The notes: generated from the letters alone by a model not told the origin. 64,000 bases of DNA from Sphingomonas daechungensis (GCF_014489495.1 NZ_CP060780.1:806001-870000), one strand, 5' to 3'. Numbered from the stretch's first letter, positions 27,192 to 37,340 are shown. Translations and numbers: made by a program.

Positions 27192-27847
27192 TGAACCCGC
27201 CGCTCAAGGCCGCCATCATCCCGGTCACGCCGCTGCAGCAGAACTGCACGCTGATCTGGTGCACCGCGACGATGCGCGGGACGTTCACCGATCCCGGCGG
27301 CGATCTCGAGCGCCTGAAGGGCGCCGCGGCCCAGCATGGCGTGACGATCGAGAAGATCCTGTTGACCCACGGCCATATCGATCATTGCGGGTCGGCCGGA
27401 ATTCTCGCTCAGGAGCTCGGCGTTCCCATCGAAGGTCCGCACGAAGCCGACCGCTTCTGGATCTCGCGGCTGGACGACGACGGCAAGCGCTGGGGCATCA
27501 CCGGCAAGCCGTTCGAGCCCGATCGCTGGCTCGAGGACGGGGACACGGTGACGGTCGGCGAGCTGACGTTCGATGTGCGCCATTGCCCCGGCCACACGCC
27601 GGGCCACGTCGTCTTCCACCATCCGGAGTCGAAGCTGGCGATCGTCGGCGACGTACTGTTCAAGGGATCGATCGGTCGCTGGGACTTCCCGATGGGCAAT
27701 CATGGGCAGCTCATTGAGTCCATCACCCAGCGCCTGTGGCCGATGGGCGGCGACACGGCGTTCGTCCCGGGTCACGGCCCGATGTCGACCTTCGCCCATG
27801 AGCGGGCGACCAATCCGCTGGTCGGAGATGCCGCGCTCGCGGCGTGA
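27191..27847 (+). CDS. MBL-fold metallohydrolase (glyoxalase II-like, YcbL type)
   Basis: A 218-residue metallo-beta-lactamase fold hydrolase with the metal signature THGHIDHCGSAG (His-x-His-x-Asp-His), a second His in CPGHTPGHVVF, Asp in IVGDVLFKGSIGR and a C-terminal His in VPGHGPMSTF. These match the YcbL/GloB-like branch that hydrolyses thioesters such as S-lactoylglutathione. It overlaps the dipeptidase stop by one base (TGATG) and is co-transcribed with it. Confidence 0.88.
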   Translation: MNPPLKAAIIPVTPLQQNCTLIWCTATMRGTFTDPGGDLERLKGAAAQHGVTIEKILLTHGHIDHCGSAGILAQELGVPIEGPHEADRFWISRLDDDGKRWGITGKPFEPDRWLEDGDTVTVGELTFDVRHCPGHTPGHVVFHHPESKLAIVGDVLFKGSIGRWDFPMGNHGQLIESITQRLWPMGGDTAFVPGHGPMSTFAHERATNPLVGDAALAA

Positions 27848-27852
27848 GCGCG

Positions 27853-28866
27853 TCAGGCGATACCGCGTTTCAGGTAGCGCTCGTACAGAGCTTGAGCCTC
27901 AGAGCTGGGCTTGGTCTCGCTCAATGGCTGGCACCCGTTCGAAACGATGCGAATTTCCTGTCGGCCAGAGGCTGCGATCTCGAGCGTCTTCGCGACCGCA
28001 TTCCAGGATTGCGGGTCACCGCAAAGCCGGTCGTAAGGCACGACCAGGACATTCCCGTGGGTTTCAACGACCGTTTCGAGCGCTGAGTAGCAGGCCGTCC
28101 ACGTCGCCAGCCAATAATCCAGGGAAGTCCGGTCGCCATCCGGGCTTCCCGGAAAGCGGAATGGCCGATGGTCAGCACCGAATTCGTGGTGGACGAGCCA
28201 GCGAAGGTAATTGAGGCGAAACGCGTCCTTGTCGCCCAATGTTCGCAGATGCTGGCGCAATAAACTCCTCGCGTGCGCGGCCGGTTCGCGAATGACCAAG
28301 AGGAAGCTGCAGTCGGGCATGGCAGCCGCCAGCGCACCCAGCCGCAGGATGTTGTTGTTGTCCTTGGAGAGATAGCGCGTTCGATTTCGGCGTCGCAGGA
28401 CCAGCCGGATGTAATCGCGATAGCGGGCGATCATCTTCCTGTCGGGCCGGTGAGGCAGAAGGCAGTTGGGACGGATGTAGTCCTTCCCGCAAGCGAGCCG
28501 CCAGAACACCTCGTCGAATGCTTCCGGGCTCTCGAGGTCGATGACGATCCCATCACCATGACCACGCTCGACCGCTTCGAAGGGTTTGCGTGCCCCTTTC
28601 GAAACCCCCGCCCACAGGTTCGGCGCCAGGACGAATGGCATGTCGGCATAGAGCAGCGATCCGAATTGCCCGGTCGCATAGAGCTCACGCAGCAGGATCG
28701 TCGTGCCCGCGCGGGCAAGACCCGTCACGAAGACATGGCCGCCTTCATCCTTCGGCGCGCCCTCGAGGTAGCGGCCTCGCTCAACCTCATGGAACACGCC
28801 CGCAGTCGCCTCACCCAGCGCGACGCGGTGAAGCAGGCGATCGACGATCCCGTAGTCAGCCTTCAC
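27853..28866 (-). CDS. Sulfotransferase family protein
   Basis: Cytosolic PAPS-dependent sulfotransferase fold, 337 residues. The 5'-phosphosulfate loop is VFVTGLARAGTTILLREL at about residues 45-62. The 3'-phosphate region contains LVIREPAAHARSLLRQH, with a SKDNNN segment before it. GTG start at 28866 lies inside the end of the upstream membrane-protein gene (11-base overlap). It ends a three-gene operon with two small membrane proteins. The acceptor is unknown; a surface glycan or lipid is plausible given the membrane partners. Confidence 0.85.
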   Translation of the reverse strand: MKADYGIVDRLLHRVALGEATAGVFHEVERGRYLEGAPKDEGGHVFVTGLARAGTTILLRELYATGQFGSLLYADMPFVLAPNLWAGVSKGARKPFEAVERGHGDGIVIDLESPEAFDEVFWRLACGKDYIRPNCLLPHRPDRKMIARYRDYIRLVLRRRNRTRYLSKDNNNILRLGALAAAMPDCSFLLVIREPAAHARSLLRQHLRTLGDKDAFRLNYLRWLVHHEFGADHRPFRFPGSPDGDRTSLDYWLATWTACYSALETVVETHGNVLVVPYDRLCGDPQSWNAVAKTLEIAASGRQEIRIVSNGCQPLSETKPSSEAQALYERYLKRGIA

Positions 28867-29245
28867 GGCGACGCGTGGATCTCAGCAAAATGACAACCAG
28901 TGGCAGGATTCCCGCGATCAGCAGCGGCCATGACAGGGTCGCTGCAAGCACGCCGTGGAAAGTCCAGACATGCGTAAACGCCAGCACCCAGGCAAGGAGG
29001 AGAGGAAGGCCGACCGCGAGGGCGAGGCCGACCGTCAAGGATGCAAAAAGCCCGAACAAGCTCAGGCTGTGATTTCGTAAGACTCGACCCTTCACGGCAT
29101 CGCTTAGCGACCGGTCGGCCGCAGTCGCCGCACTCTGACGAACGATGCCATTGATCTGCCTGGACCGCTCGACGAGCTGAAGTCTCAAGAAGAGCCACGA
29201 AAAGCCGAGGACGACAAACGCCGCCCCGGCATAATTGCCGATCAC
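28856..29245 (-). CDS. Membrane protein, unknown function
   Basis: A 129-residue protein with about three hydrophobic stretches: one at the N-terminus (MIGNYAGAAFVVLGFSWLFL), a central pair (SLFGLFASLTVGLALAVGLP and LLLAWVLAFTHVWTF) and a C-terminal one (LLIAGILPLVVILL), with a basic tail STRRREG. The start is a GTG at 29245 overlapping the TGA of the preceding gene, and its end overlaps the sulfotransferase start. No known domain. Translational coupling on both sides implies a joint role with the sulfotransferase. Confidence 0.78.
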   Translation of the reverse strand: MIGNYAGAAFVVLGFSWLFLRLQLVERSRQINGIVRQSAATAADRSLSDAVKGRVLRNHSLSLFGLFASLTVGLALAVGLPLLLAWVLAFTHVWTFHGVLAATLSWPLLIAGILPLVVILLRSTRRREG

Positions 29246-29454
29246 GAAGCGTCTTTGTCCTCGGTCTCGGTGCCCTGCCGGAGGTGGATCAGGCGCTTGA
29301 GCGGGTACCAGATCAGGCCCAGCGCTCCAATTCCGAGCGCCGCGATCAGCGCGACCAGCGATCCAATGAAGGCCAGCCCGGCGCCCGGGCCCATATAGGC
29401 ATAGGCCGGATCGGCCAGCGCCAAACACATTAGAACGAATGCGGCGACTCGCAT
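29242..29454 (-). CDS. Small membrane protein with YMGPGAG motif
   Basis: A 70-residue protein: an N-terminal leader (MRVAAFVLMCLALADPAYA), then YMGPGAGLAFIGS and a membrane segment (LVALIAALGIGALGLIWYPL) with a charged tail. Small proteins with a (Y)xGPGAG motif occur beside polysaccharide and extracellular-matrix loci; their function is not established. AAAGGAG sits 7 bases before the ATG at 29454. First gene of the sulfotransferase operon, divergent from the arylsulfotransferase gene. Confidence 0.78.
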   Translation of the reverse strand: MRVAAFVLMCLALADPAYAYMGPGAGLAFIGSLVALIAALGIGALGLIWYPLKRLIHLRQGTETEDKDAS

Positions 29455-29598
29455 TTCACTGCTCCTTTTGGGAGGCGGAAACTGGTCGAAATTCGAAGTG
29501 CCCGGGACATATCGAAAGTAAACTATTGCGTAAAGTCAGGTATCTTACACATCGGCAGAGAGGGTGACGGCGGGGTGGTGCCGCCGGCTGGAGGCACA

Positions 29599-30996
29599 AT
29601 GACCGAAAATGGGACAGTTCCGAAAGGGACGTCGAAGCCGCGCAAGCGCTCGACGGATTGGTCCTTCACCGTCTTTGTCATCTCGCTTTGCATGATGGCG
29701 TTCCTGTACGGGTTCGCCGCTAACGAATTCGATCTCCCGCCAAAGGGCCTGATGCGCCAGGCGGTGTCTGCCCTGAAGGCTTTGAACCTGATCGATCGAA
29801 CCATGCCAACGGGCGTGAACCGGATCGAGGACAAGCCCGCTCCTGCAAAGTTCGTCAACCAACTCGACCCGGCTGCCGGAACGGAGCTCTTGCTCGTTAC
29901 TGGGTGGCCCAATCGCGGTCGCTGCCAGAAATACCCATGCCTTGCGTCCGTAATCGACCGCTCCGGGAAGATCCTGCGCAGCTGGCCGGCACCGCTCGAT
30001 GAGCTGTTCAGTGACACCAAGGAATTCTCTGGCGACGTGAAGCCGAGCAGCTTTTACCCGATCGGCCTCGGGATGCTCCACGACGGCAGTTTGGTGGCGA
30101 CCTTCCACGGCACCAACGTCTATCCCTATGCAGTCGGAATTGCCCGGATTGACCCCAATGGGAAGGTGCTCTGGAAGCATCTGGACGGAGCTCACCACTG
30201 GATCCACATCGGCGCGGACGAGCGGATTTACGCGCCGGTCCAGGTCCGCCGCCGGATGAAGAACGTCGGCGACAATGCCGTGGAGCTGCGGTGCCCGGAT
30301 ATCGTCTACGACGAAGGTGTGCGCATCTATCGCCCGGACGGGTCGGTCGAGCGAACGCTGATGCTCTCCGACATCCTTGTCGCCAACGGCTATCCGGGCC
30401 TCATCTACAGCGTGCGCGACGATTGCGACCCGCTGCACATTAACTCGGTCGACATCGTTACGCCCGAAATCGCCAAAAACATTCCGGGCGCAACAAGCGG
30501 CGATCTCCTCATTTCTCTAAGAGAGCAGAGCGCAATCGTGCTGCTCGATCCCGTCTCATCCAAGATCAAGCGCATGATCGTCGGACGGTCGGCCGCGCAG
30601 CATAGCGCCCGCTTCCTACCCGACGGCACCGTCCTCGTGTTCGACAACCAGGGCGGGTCACGATCGCTCGGCGGATCGCGAATCTTGCGCGTGAACCTCG
30701 TCGACGGAAGTGCTCAGACGGTGTTCCCGACGGACGCCAGCGGGCCGGTCCTGCCCTTCTTCAACTTCGATGGTGGGACCGTCACTCCGAGTCCCGATGG
30801 AAAGCGCGCCATGATCGCCTCCAAGCATGAGGCGCGGGATATCGAGATCGACCTGGCGACCGGCAAACCGCTATGGACGATGCTACACGTGGCCGACAGC
30901 GGCTCTGCGGGCGGGAAGCCGGAAGCGGCCTATTTCAATGCTTACGGCAATTATTATTTGACCAAGGAGCAGCTGGCGGCATTGCATCTGCAATGA
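29599..30996 (+). CDS. Arylsulfotransferase (ASST) family protein, membrane-anchored
   Basis: A 465-residue protein whose N-terminus has one membrane segment (FTVFVISLCMMAFLYGFAA, about residues 25-43) without a clear cleavage site, so the beta-propeller domain likely sits in the periplasm. ASST-type repeats with conserved His are visible: GAHHWIHIGADERIY, DPLHINSVDIV, QHSARFLPDGTVLVFDNQG. Family members transfer sulfate between phenolic esters without PAPS. ATG at 29599 follows GGAGG; an in-frame GTG 24 bases earlier is less likely. It is divergent from the PAPS-type sulfotransferase operon with 144 bases between. Confidence 0.83.
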   Translation: MTENGTVPKGTSKPRKRSTDWSFTVFVISLCMMAFLYGFAANEFDLPPKGLMRQAVSALKALNLIDRTMPTGVNRIEDKPAPAKFVNQLDPAAGTELLLVTGWPNRGRCQKYPCLASVIDRSGKILRSWPAPLDELFSDTKEFSGDVKPSSFYPIGLGMLHDGSLVATFHGTNVYPYAVGIARIDPNGKVLWKHLDGAHHWIHIGADERIYAPVQVRRRMKNVGDNAVELRCPDIVYDEGVRIYRPDGSVERTLMLSDILVANGYPGLIYSVRDDCDPLHINSVDIVTPEIAKNIPGATSGDLLISLREQSAIVLLDPVSSKIKRMIVGRSAAQHSARFLPDGTVLVFDNQGGSRSLGGSRILRVNLVDGSAQTVFPTDASGPVLPFFNFDGGTVTPSPDGKRAMIASKHEARDIEIDLATGKPLWTMLHVADSGSAGGKPEAAYFNAYGNYYLTKEQLAALHLQ

Positions 30997-31015
30997 AAGT
31001 CCCACGCGGCCCGCC

Positions 31016-31043
31016 TTGCACTCCCTTCGTATTGCGCTATAGG
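31016..31043 (+). promoter_or_regulatory. Candidate sigma-70-type promoter of the rpmF operon
   Basis: TTGCAC (31016-31021) and TATAGG (31038-31043) are separated by 16 bases, about 100 bases upstream of rpmF. Motif match and position only. Confidence 0.45.
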
Positions 31044-31109
31044 AGCCGCGTTCGCGACGATCCGGCCGCCGCCGCGGGGTCTCCCCGCCTGGAAGAGGTG
31101 GAGATCGTC

Positions 31110-31128
31110 GCAATTTTTATTGCTTTTT
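31110..31128 (+). terminator. Possible attenuator hairpin in the rpmF leader
   Basis: GCAAT-TTTT-ATTGC stem of 5 bp followed by TTTTT, ending 12 bases before the rpmF ATG. Another short hairpin, GCGGGG-TCT-CCCCGC, lies just upstream. The stem is weak, so a real terminator is uncertain. Confidence 0.25.
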
Positions 31129-31140
31129 GAAGGTGCCGGA

Positions 31141-31320
31141 ATGGCTGTCCCTAAGAGAAAAACCTCGCCGTCGAAGCGGAACATGCGCCGCAGCCATCAT
31201 GCGCTGAAGGCCACGACGTTCCAGGAGTGCCCGAACTGCGGCGAGCTCAAGCTCCCGCATAACCTCTGCCAGGCGTGCGGCCACTATAACGGCCGCGAGA
31301 TCGTTTCGACCGAAGCCTAA
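31141..31320 (+). CDS. rpmF: 50S ribosomal protein L32
   Basis: A 59-residue ribosomal protein beginning [20 protein letters not shown], the standard L32 N-terminus, with zinc-ribbon cysteine pairs CPNC and CQAC intact. It lies immediately upstream of plsX, the conserved bacterial arrangement that links ribosome and lipid synthesis genes. The start follows GAAGGTG. Confidence 0.97.
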   Translation: MAVPKRKTSPSKRNMRRSHHALKATTFQECPNCGELKLPHNLCQACGHYNGREIVSTEA

Positions 31321-31350
31321 CGGCTTAAAGGAGGCGCGGGGCTTAAAGCG

Positions 31351-32396
31351 ATGAACGCAGGCCCGCGGATCGCGATCGATGCAATGGGGGTGACTCCGGT
31401 CCGGCGGCAATCGTCGCCGGGATCTCTCGTGCGCGCCGCAAGGATTCGACCCTCCAGTTCGCCCTTTTCGGTGACGAGGCCATCGTCCGCGAGGAACTGG
31501 CCAAGCATGACGGTCTGACCCAAGCCGTCACGGTCTACCACGCCCCGGAATCCATTGCGGCGACGGAAAAGCCGAGCCAGGCAATCCGGCGCGCGAAGAC
31601 GACGTCGATGGGAATGGCGATCAACGCCGTGAAGGACGGCCAGGCCGACGCCGCCGTTTCAGGCGGCAATACGGGCGCGTTGATGGCAATGTCCAAGCTG
31701 GCGCTTCGGACCCTGCTCGGCATCGACCGTCCCGCTCTCGCGGCGCTACTTCCGACGCTCGGCGACCAGGATTGCGTGATGCTCGACCTCGGCGCGAACA
31801 CCGAGTGCGACGCCCAGAACCTGGTCCAGTTCGCGGTGATGGGCTCCGCTTATGCGCGCACCGTGCTGGGCGTTCAGAAGCCGCGCGTGAAACTTCTCAA
31901 CATCGGCACCGAGGAGCTGAAGGGCACCGACGAGCTCAAGGAGGCCGCAGGTCTGCTTCGCGAAGCGGATTATCTGCCGTTCAAGTTCGATGGCTTCACC
32001 GAAGGCGACCAATTGTCGCGCGGTAACGTGGACGTCGTCGTCACGGACGGCTTCTCCGGCAATATCGCGCTGAAGACCGCGGAGGGGACCGCTCGCTTCG
32101 TCACCGATCTCCTGCGCCGAGCCTTCAAGAGCTCGCTGCGGTCGAAGGCTGGCTTTGCGCTGTCGCAGCCCGCGCTGAACCTTCTCAAGGTTCATCTCGA
32201 CCCCAACAATCACAATGGCGCGGTCTTTCTCGGTCTCAACGGCCTGGTGGTGAAAAGCCACGGCGGCGCGAACCCCAAGGGCGTGGCCAACGCCATCGGC
32301 GTCGCCGCCAGCATGGTCCGCAACGATATCATCCGGAAGATCGGCGACGATCTCGACAACTTCCGCGCGCACGCGTTCAATGAGGCCGCCCAGTGA
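31351..32396 (+). CDS. plsX: Phosphate acyltransferase PlsX, frameshifted
   Basis: Makes acyl-phosphate from acyl-ACP for phospholipid synthesis. The start codes for [13 protein letters not shown], then the frame breaks in a G run at 31386-31390 (five G observed; six would read [12 protein letters not shown]). The restored 348-residue protein has [26 protein letters not shown] and [15 protein letters not shown]. An essential gene between rpmF and fabH is very unlikely to be truly inactive. Its TGA overlaps the GTG of fabH. Confidence 0.93.
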
Positions 32397-33351
32397 CAAT
32401 CCGTTCCGTTGTTGCTGGTACCGGTTCCGCACTTCCCAAACGCCGCGTCGATAATGAGGAGCTTGCCCGGCAGGTCGACACGTCGGATGAATGGATCGTC
32501 ACCCGAAGCGGGATCCGCAGCCGCTACATCGCCGGAGAAGGCGAAACCACGGCGAGCCTCGCGACCGAAGCCGCACGGCGCGCTCTCGAGGATGCCGGTA
32601 TCCAAACGTCGGAAATCGACCTCATCGTCCTCGCAACGGCCACCCCGATCAGACATTCCCGTCATCGGCGACCAAGGTCCAGGCCGCGCTAGGCATCGAC
32701 GATTGCGTGGCGTTCGACGTTCACGCGGTCTGCACCGGCTTCCTCTACGCGGTCAGTGTCGCGGACGCGATGATCCGCGCCGGCACCGGGCGCACCGCCC
32801 TCGTCATCGGCGCTGAGACGTTCAGCCGCATCCTCGATTGGGAGGACCGCGCCACTTGTGTTCTGTTTGGTGACGGTGCGGGCGCGCTGGTGCTTCGAGC
32901 GGAGGAGGGCGATCGCGGCATCCTTGCCACCAGGCTTCACGCCGATGGGCGGCATAATGATCTGCTGTTCGTGGACGGCGGTCCTTCGACGACCGGCACC
33001 GTGGGCAAGGTGCGGATGAAAGGCCGTGAAGTCTTCCGCCACGCGGTCGTGAACCTTGCCGACGTCCTCGGAGAAGTCCTGTCCGACGCGAATATGACGA
33101 GTGAGGACATCGACTGGCTGGTTCCTCACCAGGCCAACGCCAGAATCCTCGACGCGACCGCGAAGAAACTGGGTCTTCCGCCGGAGAAAGTCGTCGTCAC
33201 GGTCGACAAGCACGCGAACACGTCGGCGGCTTCGGTGCCGCTTGCCCTGGATACGGCCGTCAAGGATGGCCGAATCAAGCGCGGGGACATCATTGTGCTT
33301 GAAGCCATGGGAGGAGGCTTTACTTGGGGGGCTGCGGTCCTCAGGTATTGA
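32393..33351 (+). CDS. fabH: 3-oxoacyl-ACP synthase III (KAS III), frameshifted
   Basis: Starts fatty acid synthesis by condensing acetyl-CoA with malonyl-ACP. The N-terminal part ends LIVLATATP and continues in another frame as [16 protein letters not shown]; one C is missing from CCCC at 32643-32646. The restored 319-residue protein has the catalytic Cys in [13 protein letters not shown], His in [12 protein letters not shown] and Asn in [17 protein letters not shown] start overlaps the plsX stop (GTGA). Confidence 0.94.
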
Positions 33352-33462
33352 AATCTAACGAAAATTAGCCAAGAATGTCGCATTGCCGACAGGACGGGTT
33401 TCCGTTACGCAAGTGTAACTGCCTAGCAGGGGAGCAACGGCAGTTTTGAGCGGGAGAAGCAA

Positions 33463-33791
33463 ATGGCCGACCTCGGCATTGCAAGGATGAGTAAGGAAAT
33501 GGGTCTGGGGGGACGTTGACCCGCGCCGACCTGGCGGATGTCGTGCACAACAGGCTCGGCCTGTCCCGCGCCGAGTCTGCCCAGCTTGTCGAGCGAGTCC
33601 TCCACCACATGTGCCATTCGCTGTCAGAAGGCCGGAACGTGAAGATTTCCGGATTCGGCAGCTTCATCCTGCGCGACAAAGGCCAGCGCGTCGGCCGCAA
33701 TCCGAAGACCGGGATCGAAGTCGCGATTGCTCCGCGGCGAGTCATGACGTTCCGCGCCAGCCAGATCATGCGCGACAGGATCGCTCGGTAA
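33463..33791 (+). CDS. ihfA: Integration host factor subunit alpha, frameshifted near the N-terminus
   Basis: DNA-bending histone-like protein. The conserved body ([19 protein letters not shown], then [12 protein letters not shown] and [10 protein letters not shown]) has only a weak TTG start at 33516. Adding one G to the run at 33507-33512 opens the frame back to ATG 33463 ([17 protein letters not shown]), which has a GGGAGAAG ribosome binding site, giving 109 residues. The order fabH-ihfA-merR is conserved in alphaproteobacteria. Confidence 0.92.
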
Positions 33792-33798
33792 CATCGGA

Positions 33799-34170
33799 AT
33801 GGCGACCGGCGAAAAGGCACCCGGCGCCTTCAAGACCATCGGCGAGCTTTCAACCGAGCTCGGCGTTGCGCAGCATATCCTGCGGTACTGGGAGACCAAG
33901 TTCCCGCAGCTGCGGCCGCTGCAGCGCGCCGGCAACCGTCGCTATTACCGGCCTGCCGACGTCGAGCTCGCGAGGACCATCCATCGCCTGCTGAACGCCG
34001 AGGGCTATACCGTCCGCGGCGTGCAGAAGGTGCTCCGCAGCAAGGATCCAATTCCTGAGCCAGCGTCCCCGCCGCCGGCGCCGGTGATGGCCGAAGCTTC
34101 AGCTCCGAAGGTCGACGTCCAGCGGCTTAAGGCGCTACGTCACCACCTCGCCGCTTTGATCGACGACTAA
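33799..34170 (+). CDS. MerR family transcriptional regulator
   Basis: A 123-residue regulator with an N-terminal MerR winged helix (IGELSTELGVAQHILRYWE, then RRYYRPADVELA). The C-terminus is a short Pro/Ala linker and helix without metal-binding cysteines, so it is not a metal sensor. It begins 7 bases after ihfA and belongs to the same transcript. Its stop overlaps that of sixA (CTAA). Confidence 0.9.
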   Translation: MATGEKAPGAFKTIGELSTELGVAQHILRYWETKFPQLRPLQRAGNRRYYRPADVELARTIHRLLNAEGYTVRGVQKVLRSKDPIPEPASPPPAPVMAEASAPKVDVQRLKALRHHLAALIDD

Positions 34171-34676
34171 GGATCGCGGGGCTTCACGAAGCTCCGGATC
34201 CGGCCCGATCCCGGCGAAAGGTCCCGCCAATCCTCGATGTCGAAAATGATCTCGGCAAGCGCCGCGGTCGGAAATTTGTACGCCACGTCTTCGCGCAGGT
34301 TCCTTGGACCCTCGGCCAGCAGCAGAGCCAGCTCATGCATACCGGGATTGTGTCCGACGATCATCAAGCGCTCGGAATCCACCGGCGCGCGGCGGACCAA
34401 TTCCACCAGGCTGTGGGCTTCGGCAAGGTAGATCGCGCGCTCCTCGACGGTTTCGAACTTGCCGCCGAATCCTTCCACTACCCGCGCCAGGGTTTCCCGG
34501 GTTCGCACCGCCGGGCTGACGAACACCACGTCGGGGGCGCTGTCTCGCTGGCGCATTTCGTGACCGACCGCTTTCGCCGCACGCCAACCGCGATCGTTCA
34601 GCGGCCGGTCGAAATCCGTGAGCGACGAGTCTCCCCAGTCCGACTTGGCATGACGGAGCAGGTATAGGGCTTTCAT
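34167..34676 (-). CDS. sixA: Phosphohistidine phosphatase SixA-like
   Basis: Histidine phosphatase of 169 residues. The catalytic signature is YLLRHAKSDWGD (Arg-His), with the second His in IVGHNPGMHELAL and Glu in the ERAIYLAEAHS region. SixA removes phosphate from histidine in phosphotransfer proteins. Its ATG overlaps the stop of the helicase gene (ATGA), so it is translated from the helicase transcript. Confidence 0.9.
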   Translation of the reverse strand: MKALYLLRHAKSDWGDSSLTDFDRPLNDRGWRAAKAVGHEMRQRDSAPDVVFVSPAVRTRETLARVVEGFGGKFETVEERAIYLAEAHSLVELVRRAPVDSERLMIVGHNPGMHELALLLAEGPRNLREDVAYKFPTAALAEIIFDIEDWRDLSPGSGRIRSFVKPRDP

Positions 34677-37340
34677 CCGACAGCCTCCGGCGCGGCCGCC
34701 GGAAGGTGAGTGCCGGCCGCCGTCGCCGCGACATGAGCGATCGCCTCGTCAAGCGGAACCCGCCGGATGGGTACGCCCGTAGGGAACGCCGACAGCAGGC
34801 GCGAAGGCATTGCCGCCGACAGGATTACGAAGGTCCCGCGATCGCCCTCCCGCCGGATCAACCGTCCGAATGCCTGCGCCAGCCGGGCGCGGACGACGGC
34901 GTCGTCATAGGCGCTTCCGCCGCCCGCCATCCGCCGCGCTCCGTGCAGCACGGTCGGTCGGGGCCACGGCACGCGCTCCATCACCACCAGCCGCAGGGAT
35001 TCTCCCGGGACGTCGACTCCGTCGCGCAAGGCATCGGTTCCGAGTAGCGAGGCGCGCGGATCGTCGCGGAAGATATCGACCAGAGTGCCGGCGTCGATCG
35101 GGTCCACGTGCTGAGCCAGCAGCGGCAAGCCCGCTCGCGCCAGCCGGTCCGCAATGCGCGAGTGCACGGTCTTCAGGCGCTGGATTGCGGTGAACAGCCC
35201 CAGCGTCCCACCACGCGCCGCCTCGATCAACCTCGCGTACGCACCCGCGAGGGCCGCGGCGTCGCCGGGCTTCACGTCGGTGACGATCAGGACCTCGGAA
35301 CAGCCGGCGTAATCGAACGGGCTATCGGCCTCGAACCGCCCGACGGAACTGTCGAGATGGGCAGCGCCGGTCCGGGCCTCCGCCCTGTCCCACGACCCAT
35401 CGCCGCCGCGAAGGGTAGCGGACGTGATGAGCACGCCGTGGGCCGGCTTCAGCACCGCACTCGCCAAGGGCTTCGTCGGATCGAGCCAGCGGCGGTGGAT
35501 AGCGACATCATATTCACGCCCCTCGACCCGCTCGATGGCCAGCCAGTCGACGAACTCTGGATCCGCGGACCCGCCGACCCTTGCGAGAAGCGCAACCCAG
35601 GCGGCGATGATCTCCCGCCGCCACGACACGCCATTGATGGCGCCCTCGACCCGCGCCCGCGCCTGCGAATCCAGCCAGTCGGGCGCATCTTCGAGCACGG
35701 CTTCCAGCCGACGGCCGAGGGCCGCAAGCGGCTTCTGAAGCGCTTCCAGCCCTTCCATCGCCTTGATTGCGGCCGCGACAAGCGCCCCGTCCGGCTCCGC
35801 CAACTCCGTCTCGAGCCCATAGCCGGCGTCCTGCGCCTTCGCTCGCGCATAGACCATGCCGCGAACCTCGCCGAGCAACGCCTCGACCGGGCCGAACGGC
35901 GACCCCTCGATGATCCGCTGCAACCAGCCGTCGGACGGCAGGGCCCTTGCCGCTTCGACCGCTGCGTCGAGTGCCGAAGCGCCTTCATCGTCGTAGCTTG
36001 CCACGTCCATCAGCCGGGCGGACAGCCCGCGCCGCCGCCCGCGCGACTTGCCTTCCGGACCGACGATCCACCGCCGCATCTCGATCGCATCCTGTCCGCC
36101 GAACGTGACCGCGAAGGTCGAATCGGCGGCATCGAACAGGTGATGCCCCTCGTCGAAGACGATCCGTTGCGGAGCGTCCTCGCGGGCCCGCGCGGCATTG
36201 ATCATCACCAGCGCATGATTGGCGATGACGATGTCCGCCTCTCGCCCTGCCCGTTCGGCGCGCTCGATGAAGCAGCGTCGGTAGTGGGGGCAGCCGGCAT
36301 AGACGCACTCGCCGCGCCGATCGGTCAAAGCCGTGGCGCCGGCACGGCGGAACAGGCTCGGCAGCCATCCCGGAAGGTCGCCGCCGACCATGTCGCCATC
36401 TTTGGAGTAAGCCGCCCAGCGCCCGACCAATTGCGCCAGGATCGCCGCGCGACCGGCGAAGGCGCCTTGCAGGGCATCCTCCAGATTGAGCAGGCACAGG
36501 TAGTTTTCTCGCCCTTGCGGACGACGATCCGCCGGGCCCGCTCGCCCGGATCGGCGACCAGGCGAGGACCCTCCGCATCCAGTTGGCGCTGGAGAGCCTT
36601 CGTGAAGGTGGATACCCAGACCGTCCCGCCCGCGGCCTCCGACCACAAGGATGCTGGGGCGAGATAGGCCAGCGTCTTGCCGATCCCGGTTCCGGCCTCC
36701 GCAAGCAGCATGTTCGGCGCGTCCTTCTGACGGCGCGGCGCGAACACGGAAGCGGCTTCCTCGGCCATTGCCGCTTGACCCGCGCGCAGTTCGGAGCGCG
36801 ATCCGGCCAGGTCCCGCAGCCGATCGCGCGCTCGAACAGGATCGACAACGACCGTTCGCGGCGGCGGCCTGTCGGCGACTTCTTCCCACTGCTTCAGGCG
36901 GGAAAAGAGCATGCGTTCGCCCCGCTCCGGTCGCTCGAGCCGCGACGCAATCAGCGGCGCCCAGGTCCAACCCATTCGCGCGAGCGACTGGCTGGACGTC
37001 CAGGCCCCTCGCGCTCCTTCCAGTCCGGCTTTTCGAGGTCGTCGAGCAAGGCGGCGGCAACCGACCGAAGCAAACCGGCAGCACCCGCCTCGCTTTCCGG
37101 AGGCTGCAGCCCGACCGCGCGCGCCATGCCGGCAACCGTGGGAACCGCGAAACGCGCTGGATGGACGAAGGCGAACAGCTCCAGGATGTCGAGGCCCGAC
37201 AAGTCCGGATAGCCAAGCCGCTGTCCGACGAGAGGCGCATTGAGAATGATGTGCGGGCTCTCCGCAGCGCGAGCGATCGCCTCGCCCCGGCTGGCCTCAC
37301 GCGGCTCGCCCTCCCCCGCCGGCAATCCAGATGCCCGCAT
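34673..37340 (-). CDS. DinG-type ATP-dependent DNA helicase, two frameshifts
   Basis: Superfamily 2 helicase of 889 residues after correction. The three frame segments read in order: N-terminal (MRASGLPAGEGEPRE to KEREG), middle (Walker A region LLAEAGTGIGKTLAYLAP) and C-terminal (iron-sulfur type Cys in CVYAGCPHYRRC, DEGH box IVFDEGHHLFDAAD, LITSATLR, and QAFGRLIRREGDRG). One base is missing at 37005-37008 (C run on the plus strand) and one near 36510-36514. The four-Cys cluster and DEGH box place it with DinG/XPD helicases. Overlaps sixA. Confidence 0.9.

Noticed and set aside
35108..36667. Long plus-strand open frame (519 residues) opposite the helicase
   Set aside because: Antisense to the corrected DinG-type helicase; low-complexity Arg/Gln/Pro composition and no motif.
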